Source: Paludibacter sp.
GTDB taxonomy: Bacteria; Bacteroidota; Bacteroidia; Bacteroidales; Paludibacteraceae
DNA: 33,161 nt
Direction of reading: 5' to 3'
Assembly: GCA_028690665.1 (NCBI GenBank)
Contig: JAQVAV010000023.1
Location: 1-33,161 of the forward strand
In this document: one piece after another, positions 6,472 through 17,140 of the stretch
Layout: each line of letters opens with the position of its first letter
Position numbering within the stretch: position 1 is the stretch's first letter
Notes under the pieces: model-generated
What the model was told of the DNA's origin: nothing
The model's database searches: none
What the model saw: the letters and a program-made list of their open reading frames with translations, nothing else
Position numbers and translations under genes: made by a program

Positions 6472-9060
6472 ATGAAAGAAGATGGTAATCAGCGCGATAT
6501 GGCTGGCAGTAACGGATTGTCATATCTTTTTAAAACGATGTCTGTTTGTGTTGTCACATTGCTTGTCAGCATGGTGAATGCACAGGAAGAAGTTCCTGAC
6601 ACAATATCTGCATATACTAATGGGTTTGATATATGTGAGCATGGCGGCGAATATGTTCTGGAAACTTTAGCTGAGCAAAATAATACATTGGTGATCAATG
6701 AAATTCTTGCATCAAATTCGAAAACGAACACAGATGAAAAAGGAGATTATAATGACTGGTTTGAGATATATAATTTTGGAGAGGCTCCGGTGCATTTGAA
6801 AGATTATTATTTCACCGACAGTAAGAATACTTGGAATAAATGGAAAGTAAATGATGAGAATGACAGCATTTTGCAGCCCGGCGCTTACATGATATTCTGG
6901 GCTGATGGGGAGGATGACGGCCGTACCCATACGAACTTCAAATTGTCAGCCGATGGTGAATATATAGCAATATACACTACGGATGGAACGTTGGTGAATG
7001 ATGTGGATTTCGGAAAACAAAGTTCGGATATTGCTTATGGATGCTACCCTGATGCAAGTCTCGATTTATATTATTTGAGTGAACCTACACCGGGTAGGCC
7101 AAATACAAACAGCATCTCCGGGGGGCAACTTAGTAAGCCCGTTGCCAATATAAAAAGCGGTGTTTATACTTCAGCCATTAATATTAGTTTGTCTGTAAAT
7201 GAAAAAAACTGTAGGATTCATTATACTACTGATTTTTCTACTCCAACAATAGAAAGTCCGGTTTATATAAATCCTATTGAAGTTACAGCAACAACTGTTA
7301 TACGGGCAAAAACATTTAAATCGGATTGTATTGAAAGTGCCACTCTTTCATTGTCATACATCATAACCGATGAAGAATATGAGAATCCGATAATTTCCAT
7401 CGTGTCTGACGACAAATATCTTTATGGAACCCAGGGAATTTTTAAGGGTAAAAAGGATATCGAAATTCCTGCTGATTTTGAATATATTGAAAATGGACAA
7501 ACGGCTTATTCTTCCGGTCTGGGCATAAAATTGCATTCTCCTAAAAATACAAAACAATATTCTATGCGTTTTTATGCCCGTGGGCGTTATGGAAGCACTT
7601 GGTTTGAATATCCTTTTTTTAGTAATAACAACCCGGGGAAATTTAAACGTCTTTTAATTCGCAACGGAGGAAATGATTGTGTACAAATAAAACCAGGTAA
7701 CACTCATTTCCGGGATCAGTTGATCCAACGATTGGCTAAGAAATTTAATTATAAGGCGAATGTTGCGGAAAGTAAACCTGTGAATGTTTTTGTTAACGGA
7801 AATTTTTTTGGATTATACAACCTGAGGGAACATGTTGATGAGTACTATATGGAAACTCATTTTCCCGATATTAAAGATTATGATTTGTTGGAACGTGCAT
7901 TTGGATATCCCGGGAATAAAAATCCGATATATGGGAACTTTGACAAATGGAATAAAATAATGGATTTTGTCGATCGGGAAGACAGTGTTTTACCGGATAA
8001 TGACTATGAAACAATATCGCAGCTTGTCGATATAAAACAGTTTACAGATTATTGGCTTACTGAAATAATTGTTGGAAATTATGACTGGTTGTCCAATAAT
8101 GTGAAATTCTTTGTCCCTTCTGATGGTCAATGTCAATGGATTCTTTGGGACACTGATCATGGTCTGGGATTAAAATACGGAAATTATGGCTCGCCTGACT
8201 GGAATACATTAAAATGGTCGCTGACTTTTAGCGACAGGGCATGGCCTGATGGATATAATAACAGATTAGTCCGGAATTTATTGAAAAATAATAATTACAG
8301 AAACTATTTTATAAACAGACTTACTTATTTGCTGGATGTGAAGTTTATTCCAGAAGTTATTAATCCGGAATTAGATTCGATTTCATCTCTTTACAAAAAT
8401 GACATTACAAGACATATTGCCCAATGGGGAATTTCTTTAGATTCATGGAACAGTGGACTTGAAACAATAAAATCTTATGTGGAACAACGTGGCGGTTTTC
8501 TGTTTGCCTATATAAAAGATTTTTTCGGGTTGGACGATCCTGTTCAACTTACGGTACATGTTGATCCGGAGGATGCCGGCCAAATACTTTTTAATCATAA
8601 CTATTCAGCCATAAAGTCCTTTGATGGGAAAATATTCCCTGATTTTGATTATGATATCCAGGCTTTAGCCAGTGCCGGTTTCGTGTTTTCCGGTTGGGAG
8701 GGACTTGAAGACTCTGCTTCTTCTGTGATCATTCATCCAATCTGTGATAAAACAATAGTTGCCAAATTTATAAAAGATCCCCGTCTTGGCTCGTTCCAGC
8801 CATTCGTTCCAGCTTTTTTCAATGTCTATCCTGTTCCCGCCCGCGACAGACTGAATATTACCTTTGACCATATCAAGGCCGAAAACGTAAGAATAAAGGT
8901 ATTCAATGTTCTTGGAGCTGTTGTTCTTAATGAAAAAATATCTGTTGTTAATTATAATTCGGAACTTAATATCTCTGAACTAAAAGCAGGGATATATACT
9001 TTATTTGTTAATTGTTCTGAAGGTTGCATGCAAAAGAAATTTATGGTATATAAGAATTAA
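6472..9060 (+). CDS. Secreted CotH-kinase-like protein with lamin-tail domain and T9SS type A tail
   Basis: 862 residues. The hydrophobic signal (VCVVTLLVSMVNA, residues about 24-38) lies after an unusually long hydrophilic N-terminus, so MSVCVV (codon 23) may be the true start. Domains in order: lamin-tail fold about 70-190 (LVINEILASNS, DWFEIYNFG, LKDYYFTDS); chitobiase/Fn3-associated domain about 220-298 (HYTTDFSTPT, VIRAKTFK); CotH domain about 305-660 (FFGLYNLREHVDEYY, DYDLLER, WILWDTDHGLG); an InlB/Flg_new-type repeat about 690-755 (GFVFSGWEG ... TIVAKF); and a type A T9SS sorting domain from about 782 (NVYPVPARDRLNI, VFNVLGAVVLNEK, GIYTLFVN). Known of the family: CotH is an atypical protein kinase in spores. 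The role of such extracellular multidomain versions is not established; polymer binding or matrix assembly is inference. Confidence 0.88.
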   Translation: MKEDGNQRDMAGSNGLSYLFKTMSVCVVTLLVSMVNAQEEVPDTISAYTNGFDICEHGGEYVLETLAEQNNTLVINEILASNSKTNTDEKGDYNDWFEIYNFGEAPVHLKDYYFTDSKNTWNKWKVNDENDSILQPGAYMIFWADGEDDGRTHTNFKLSADGEYIAIYTTDGTLVNDVDFGKQSSDIAYGCYPDASLDLYYLSEPTPGRPNTNSISGGQLSKPVANIKSGVYTSAINISLSVNEKNCRIHYTTDFSTPTIESPVYINPIEVTATTVIRAKTFKSDCIESATLSLSYIITDEEYENPIISIVSDDKYLYGTQGIFKGKKDIEIPADFEYIENGQTAYSSGLGIKLHSPKNTKQYSMRFYARGRYGSTWFEYPFFSNNNPGKFKRLLIRNGGNDCVQIKPGNTHFRDQLIQRLAKKFNYKANVAESKPVNVFVNGNFFGLYNLREHVDEYYMETHFPDIKDYDLLERAFGYPGNKNPIYGNFDKWNKIMDFVDREDSVLPDNDYETISQLVDIKQFTDYWLTEIIVGNYDWLSNNVKFFVPSDGQCQWILWDTDHGLGLKYGNYGSPDWNTLKWSLTFSDRAWPDGYNNRLVRNLLKNNNYRNYFINRLTYLLDVKFIPEVINPELDSISSLYKNDITRHIAQWGISLDSWNSGLETIKSYVEQRGGFLFAYIKDFFGLDDPVQLTVHVDPEDAGQILFNHNYSAIKSFDGKIFPDFDYDIQALASAGFVFSGWEGLEDSASSVIIHPICDKTIVAKFIKDPRLGSFQPFVPAFFNVYPVPARDRLNITFDHIKAENVRIKVFNVLGAVVLNEKISVVNYNSELNISELKAGIYTLFVNCSEGCMQKKFMVYKN

Positions 9061-9156
9061 CAGTTGCAAGATATAATTTTCAAATATAATTTTTGTATTA
9101 AGTAGTGCGACAAATATAATGTCGTATTTCAAGTTCGGATCTCTCTATATAGAATA

Positions 9157-9287
9157 GAGGCTGTCTCATAAGTAAGAAAAATGCAAATAAATGCAAATTC
9201 TCATAAATCATAAATGATTACATTTCAGCAAAATAATTTGTGGAAATTTGTGAAATTTGCGTTCAAAAACTCTTTTGAGACACCCTT
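9157..9287. mobile_element. MITE-like inverted-repeat element, copy 2
   Basis: The 303-base gap between the CotH gene and lysC contains this about 131-bp element. Left end AGGCTGTCTCATAAG and the reverse complement of the right end AGGGTGTCTCAAAAG agree at 13 of 15 bases. The interior is AT-rich with no gene. GAGGCTGTCTCAAAA-like ends are, from memory, common on Bacteroidota insertion sequences, so it may be a non-autonomous derivative. The related copy is at 2728-2863. Confidence 0.6.
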
Positions 9288-9363
9288 CCTTTGCTGACTG
9301 CAAAATTGAAAGTTATACGGCATTATTTGATTTTTCTCACTTATTTTATGGCTATGTTGTAAA

Positions 9364-10620
9364 TTACAGCTCTTTTAATAAATATCTGGCAGTACGTCTT
9401 GTGTGTTGTGAAAGTAAGATTTCCCTTTCCGAAGTTGTGTCACTTATAATCTGATCATTAGTTCCGCGTATGGTAAGTAATTCCAGATGTTCATTATAAG
9501 TTACCCGAAAATCGTTGGCTAATTCATCAAGAGCTCCGGCCAAATAACGGCTGTTATCCACACAAACCGAAATTGTAACAGCTGACGACTGTATCATTGA
9601 AATTTTCAGCCGGTGTTTGTGCATGACGGCAAAGGCTTTTGATAAACTTTCTTCCAAAACAAACGAAAAATCGCGTGGGCGTACTGTAACAAGCACTTGA
9701 TTTTTACGTAAAATAAGCACCGGAACATTGATGGGTCTTTCTGTCGTTGATTTGATGACCGAACCGGTTTCCTCCGGATGATTAAACGGACGGACGTAAA
9801 GGGGAATTTGCTTGTTTTCAAGTGGCTTAATTGTCTTTGGATGGATGATTTGGGCCCCACTGTATGCAAGTTCCACTGCATCCATATAAGTGAGTTCCGG
9901 GATATGCACCGTATTTTTGAAAATACGAGGATCCGCATTAAGAATCCCGGGAACATCTTTCCAGATAGAAACACTTTCGGCATCAAGCAGATTGCCAACC
10001 ACGGCAGCGGTATAATCGGAACCTTCACGCCCGAGTGTAGTTGGATTGCCTTTCAGATTGGCTCCGATAAATCCTTGTCCGATATAAATACGGCTTGTGT
10101 TGAAATCAGCAGCTTTATTCAGGCGTTTTTGAGACTCATCCATGTGGACATTTGCTTCGCGGAAGTTACTGTCGGTTACCAACAGATGGCGCATGTCAAG
10201 CCATGTATTTTTAATCCCGGATTCATTTAGAAAAACAGAAACAATTGTGGTGGATATAATTTCGCCATAAGATACCAAACGATCATACCAGCGGTCATAA
10301 TCATCGCCGACACCGGTTGCAACGAGCTCTCTGAGTTCATCAAATAAAGGCTGTATAGCATCAAATCCATTTTGGGGATATTCGAAAAGTTCCTTGATAA
10401 TTTCCTGATGATATGATTCGACTTCAGAAAGTTTGGTGAGTGCAGCACCACGATCGGCTTTCATAAAATTGTCAAGTACAACCTCCATGGCGTTGGTTGT
10501 TTTTCCCATGGCCGAAATCACAATAAATAGTTGTGTATCAACTGTGGATACAATGCGCACAATGTTGTGAATTCCTTCAGCTGATCGAACTGATGCGCCT
10601 CCGAATTTGTAAACTTTCAT
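9364..10620 (-). CDS. lysC: Aspartate kinase
   Basis: 418 residues, full length for a monofunctional aspartokinase. It phosphorylates L-aspartate with ATP, the first committed step to lysine (and cell-wall diaminopimelate), threonine and methionine. Visible motifs: KFGGASV at residues 5-11, VISAMGKTTN about 34-43, GREGSDYTAA in the nucleotide site, WKDVPGILNADPR, and MDAVELAYSGAQIIHP. The C-terminal about 110 residues form the ACT regulatory region (FSFVLEESLSKAFAVMHKHR, ISMIQSSAVTISVCVD), so feedback control by an end product such as lysine is likely but the effector cannot be read. It is not fused to homoserine dehydrogenase. It lies downstream of gdhA on the same strand, but 231 bases of simple repeats separate them. 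The symbol lysC is by family convention; dapG- or thrA-type naming cannot be excluded. Confidence 0.93.
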   Translation of the reverse strand: MKVYKFGGASVRSAEGIHNIVRIVSTVDTQLFIVISAMGKTTNAMEVVLDNFMKADRGAALTKLSEVESYHQEIIKELFEYPQNGFDAIQPLFDELRELVATGVGDDYDRWYDRLVSYGEIISTTIVSVFLNESGIKNTWLDMRHLLVTDSNFREANVHMDESQKRLNKAADFNTSRIYIGQGFIGANLKGNPTTLGREGSDYTAAVVGNLLDAESVSIWKDVPGILNADPRIFKNTVHIPELTYMDAVELAYSGAQIIHPKTIKPLENKQIPLYVRPFNHPEETGSVIKSTTERPINVPVLILRKNQVLVTVRPRDFSFVLEESLSKAFAVMHKHRLKISMIQSSAVTISVCVDNSRYLAGALDELANDFRVTYNEHLELLTIRGTNDQIISDTTSEREILLSQHTRRTARYLLKEL

Positions 10621-10667
10621 GTTTTTAAGAAATATGTTTTTGGGTTTGATGTTTATGGAGTTTATCT

Positions 10668-10728
10668 GTTTATAAAGTTTGTAAAGTTCATTGGTTCATA
10701 AAGTTGATTAGTTTATAAAGGTTATGAA
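10668..10728. repeat. Degenerate 9-bp array GTTYATAAA (about 7 units)
   Basis: Consecutive units read GTTTATAAA, GTTTGTAAA, GTTCATTG, GTTCATAAA, GTTGATTA, GTTTATAAA, GGTTATGAA. The array is between lysC and gdhA, in the upstream region of minus-strand lysC, and is non-coding. It may affect DNA bending or simply be a slippage product. Confidence 0.75.
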
Positions 10729-10731
10729 TCG

Positions 10732-10840
10732 CATTGGTATTATATTATCTAAATATCTTGGTTCTTGACTCTTGATTCTACATCACATTGGCACATTATC
10801 ATATTATCTAAATGTCTTGACTCTTGGTTCTTGGTTCTAA
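10732..10840. repeat. Two imperfect about 54-bp tandem units with CTTGACTCTTGGTTCT motif
   Basis: Unit 1 starts at 10732 and unit 2 at 10786, both with CATTGG, then ATATTATCTAAAT(A/G)TCTTG, then short-period CTTG(A/G)(C/T)T(C/T) runs. It abuts the 3' end of gdhA (stop at 10852). Together with the 9-bp array it fills almost the whole intergenic space; no terminator hairpin is obvious. Confidence 0.7.
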
Positions 10841-10851
10841 AATCTCAAAAC

Positions 10852-12186
10852 CTAAATAACTCCCTGTGCCAGCATAGCCTTTGCCACTTTCAGGAATCCG
10901 GCTACGTTTGCACCTTTCATGTAATTGATATAACCGTCTTCTTCTCGGCCATATTTGAGACACTGACTATGGATTTCGCTCATAATTTGATGCAGTTTGG
11001 CATCAACCTCAGTGGCTGTCCATGATAAGTGCATTGCATTTTGGGTCATTTCAAGTCCGGACGTAGCCACGCCTCCTGCATTTACAGCTTTCCCCGGCCC
11101 GTACATAATTTTGTGGTGGATGAACATATCAATAGCTTCCGGCGTACAACCCATATTGGATATTTCACCAACGCAAATCACGCCGTTGTCAATCAATTGG
11201 CGGGCATCTTCTGCGTCAAGTTCGTTTTGTGTTGCACATGGAAGTGCTACATCTGCTTTTACCTCCCATGGACGACGCCCCGGAACAAATACAGCTCCGA
11301 ATTTTTCTGCATAAGGTTGTACAATATCGTTACACGTAGCTCTTAATTCAAGCATATAATCTATTTTTTTGCCAGAGATACCTGCTTCATCATACACATA
11401 ACCGTCGGGGCCGGAAATAGTAACAACTTTAGCACCCATTTGGGTGGCTTTGGTTGCAGCTCCCCATGCCACATTACCAAATCCTGAAATTGCAATTGTT
11501 TTATCTTTTATATTATGACCAGCTGTTTCCAACATTTGATTTACAAAGTACAAGCCTCCGAAGCCGGTTGCTTCCGGACGAACCAGAGATCCCCCGAATT
11601 CCAAATTTTTTCCGGTCAGTACACCTGTGTTTTCTCGGGCTAATTTGCGGTACATGCCATACAAATAACCAATTTCCCTGCCTCCGACACCAATATCGCC
11701 AGCCGGAACATCGGTTTCCGGACCTATATGCCGCCAGAGTTCCAGCATAAATGCCTGGCAGAAGCGCATAACCTCAGCATCCGATTTGCCTTTCGGATTG
11801 AAATCCGAACCTCCTTTTGCTCCGCCCATTGGCAATGTAGTAAGAGCATTTTTAAAGATCTGTTCGAATCCGAGAAATTTTAAAATAGAAAGATTTACAG
11901 AAGGGTGAAAACGTAAACCTCCTTTATATGGACCAATTGCATTGTTGAACTGTATTCGGTATCCCAGATTTATTTGTACATCGCCCTGATCGTCAACCCA
12001 GGGAACTTTGAATGTAAATATGCGGTCAGGTTCAACAAGCCGTTCGGCAATTTTTGCTTTTTCAAATTCAGGATGATTGTTATATTCTTTTTCAATACTA
12101 ATTAATACTTCTTTTACTGCCTGCAAGTATTCTGTTTCACCAGGGTGCTTCGCTTCAAGCGAATGAATGAGTTGATCGATATTCAT
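10852..12186 (-). CDS. gdhA: Glutamate dehydrogenase (hexameric, probably NADP-linked)
   Basis: 444 residues, the standard length of the small hexameric enzyme. It interconverts 2-oxoglutarate plus ammonium and L-glutamate in the cytoplasm and is the main ammonium-assimilating route in many Bacteroidales. Motifs: YKGGLRFHPSVNLSILKFLG (residues 87-106), PMGGAKGGSDF with catalytic-site Lys124, PAGDIGVGGREIGY (161-174), and the dinucleotide-binding SGFGNVAWGAA (about 234-244). The C-terminal AVNAGGVATSGLEMTQNA block is also present. Coenzyme preference is inferred from overall similarity to the NADP-type, not proven. The start MNIDQL at 12186 is the only Met before the conserved N-terminus. Nothing suggests damage. 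Upstream on the minus strand a TTTATTTG near 12220 is one base from the -7 consensus. Confidence 0.95.
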   Translation of the reverse strand: MNIDQLIHSLEAKHPGETEYLQAVKEVLISIEKEYNNHPEFEKAKIAERLVEPDRIFTFKVPWVDDQGDVQINLGYRIQFNNAIGPYKGGLRFHPSVNLSILKFLGFEQIFKNALTTLPMGGAKGGSDFNPKGKSDAEVMRFCQAFMLELWRHIGPETDVPAGDIGVGGREIGYLYGMYRKLARENTGVLTGKNLEFGGSLVRPEATGFGGLYFVNQMLETAGHNIKDKTIAISGFGNVAWGAATKATQMGAKVVTISGPDGYVYDEAGISGKKIDYMLELRATCNDIVQPYAEKFGAVFVPGRRPWEVKADVALPCATQNELDAEDARQLIDNGVICVGEISNMGCTPEAIDMFIHHKIMYGPGKAVNAGGVATSGLEMTQNAMHLSWTATEVDAKLHQIMSEIHSQCLKYGREEDGYINYMKGANVAGFLKVAKAMLAQGVI

Positions 12187-15849
<3,663 letters not shown>

Positions 15850-15858
15850 AGCTTTGAG

Positions 15859-15897
15859 AGTCCCTGCCGATAAAAAACGACAGGGACTTGTTTTTTG
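15859..15897 (+). terminator. Intrinsic terminator after the GH2 gene
   Basis: AGTCCCTGCCG (15859-15869) pairs with CGACAGGGACT (15878-15888) with one mismatch and is followed by TTGTTTTTTG. Stem plus T-run fits rho-independent termination, separating the GH2 gene from the lipoprotein at 15994. Confidence 0.85.
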
Positions 15898-15993
15898 TAA
15901 CCGATAATAAATTACCGGAAAGATTTTTTTATTTAAAAATGAACATCGAAATTTGTAGCTATATTCTAACAGCTAAAATACAATCATCTACAC

Positions 15994-16917
15994 ATGAAAA
16001 AAATCGGTTTATTATTACTTGTAATTTTGACTCTGCAATTTAGTGCCTGTAATCAGAAAACAACAGAAAATAATCAACAGCAGGATTCAATTGGTTATCA
16101 TTTTAACGACACACTAAAAATACTTACAGAAGCTCCTGAAATATCAGCCTATAAATCTTTTTTGAATAATCTGGATAGTACTGATATGAATACGGTTACG
16201 GAAGCTACAAATCAGTTTAAAACGGTTTTTACCAATAAACGTCCCGGGCTTTGCGATTCAGCTTTTGTTCTTTATCAAAGCTATTTAGATACAGTTGAAA
16301 CTAAACTGAATGAGCAAATAATGAATGATACAACGGATTATTCTGTTTTGTACTCAGGCGAAACGGTACCTAAGAGGATTCTTGATTTTCAATCGAGATT
16401 ACAAAAAAATGGTTTTAAGATTATAAGCGAAGAAGGTATGGCATATATCGAACAAAATAGGGATTTTGTGTTCGGACAACTATCCGATATGGTTTCTCCG
16501 GCAATGAAAAATTACATGCAGGAAATAGCCATTGAAAACAAAGAAGGTTTCTCCTCGGATGCCGCTATTACAATTTCTCCGCAAAAACATGTTGACCGGA
16601 TTATTTGGTACGAAAATTTTATAAAGGATAATCCCGGATTTGCACTACTTGATAATTGTAAAAACTATAAAAAGGCTTACCTGACATATTTGATTACCGG
16701 ATTTGATAACACTCCGCTTTTTGAATATAGTAGCGATATGATACTTACTCCGTATTATACCAAGGCATGGAATTATCTGATTAAAAAATATCCCGACAGT
16801 GAAGCTGCTTCATTAATCAATCCTTATTATACAGCAGCCAAACAAAAGCAGGAAAATGTAATGAAAGATTTAAAAAAGCAATATGTAATAAAAGGATTAA
16901 TTTATGATTTTCAGTAA
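15994..16917 (+). CDS. Lipoprotein of unknown function
   Basis: 307 residues with a clear lipoprotein signal (MKKIGLLLLVILTLQFSAC, Cys19 lipidated) and an Asn/Gln-rich spacer after it. The mature part is mostly helical in appearance, with charged stretches (SYLDTVETKLNEQI, FQSRLQKNGFKIISEEG) and aromatic-rich ones (WYENFIKDNPGFALLDNCKNYKK). It ends in YTAAKQKQENVMKDLKK, possibly amphipathic. I do not recognise the family. The spacing of helices and 'IKKYPDSEAASLI' recall solenoid repeats but no TPR consensus is met. It has a terminator before it (15859) and a promoter after it (17007), so it is probably a single-gene unit. Confidence 0.72.
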   Translation: MKKIGLLLLVILTLQFSACNQKTTENNQQQDSIGYHFNDTLKILTEAPEISAYKSFLNNLDSTDMNTVTEATNQFKTVFTNKRPGLCDSAFVLYQSYLDTVETKLNEQIMNDTTDYSVLYSGETVPKRILDFQSRLQKNGFKIISEEGMAYIEQNRDFVFGQLSDMVSPAMKNYMQEIAIENKEGFSSDAAITISPQKHVDRIIWYENFIKDNPGFALLDNCKNYKKAYLTYLITGFDNTPLFEYSSDMILTPYYTKAWNYLIKKYPDSEAASLINPYYTAAKQKQENVMKDLKKQYVIKGLIYDFQ

Positions 16918-17006
16918 TTTTAAAGTTGCATATAAATTCAATTTTTATTCCTTTGAAAATGATGCTTAAAAAACTATTTGTAAATACGAAAATATTGAAA
17001 ATTGAA

Positions 17007-17038
17007 CTTGCATAGTCCCTAAAAAAGCAGTAATTTTG
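17007..17038 (+). promoter_or_regulatory. Bacteroidota promoter of carAB
   Basis: CTTG at 17007-17010, a 20-base spacer, then TAATTTTG (TAnnTTTG) at 17031-17038. This is the best two-part promoter in the window. The expected transcript start is around 17043-17045. Confidence 0.7.
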
Positions 17039-17047
17039 CAAAAATTT

Positions 17048-17101
17048 GGACGAACGAAAACTAATACATTTATCAAGGGAATAAATATGTAAGATTCGTC
17101 C
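17048..17101 (+). promoter_or_regulatory. Foldable 54-nt leader upstream of carAB
   Basis: Directly after the predicted transcript start, GGACGAA (17048-17054) pairs perfectly with TTCGTCC (17095-17101). Inside it TACATTTAT (17065-17073) pairs with ATAA (17081-17084) and ATGTA (17087-17091), with a 2-base bulge and a CAAGGGA loop. The start codon is 39 bases further on. This could be a regulatory leader for a nucleotide- or arginine-related signal, but it matches no riboswitch class I can name and may be chance in AT-rich DNA. Confidence 0.4.
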
Positions 17102-17140
17102 GGGTTGACACACGCGACAATAGACAATTATTATATATTT

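Noticed and set aside
9606-10230. Long open frames in other frames across lysC
   Set aside because: The aspartate kinase motifs are unmistakable on the minus strand; the others are by-products of that coding sequence.
15994-16917. TPR protein assignment for this lipoprotein
   Set aside because: Helical segments are present but the TPR consensus positions are not met.
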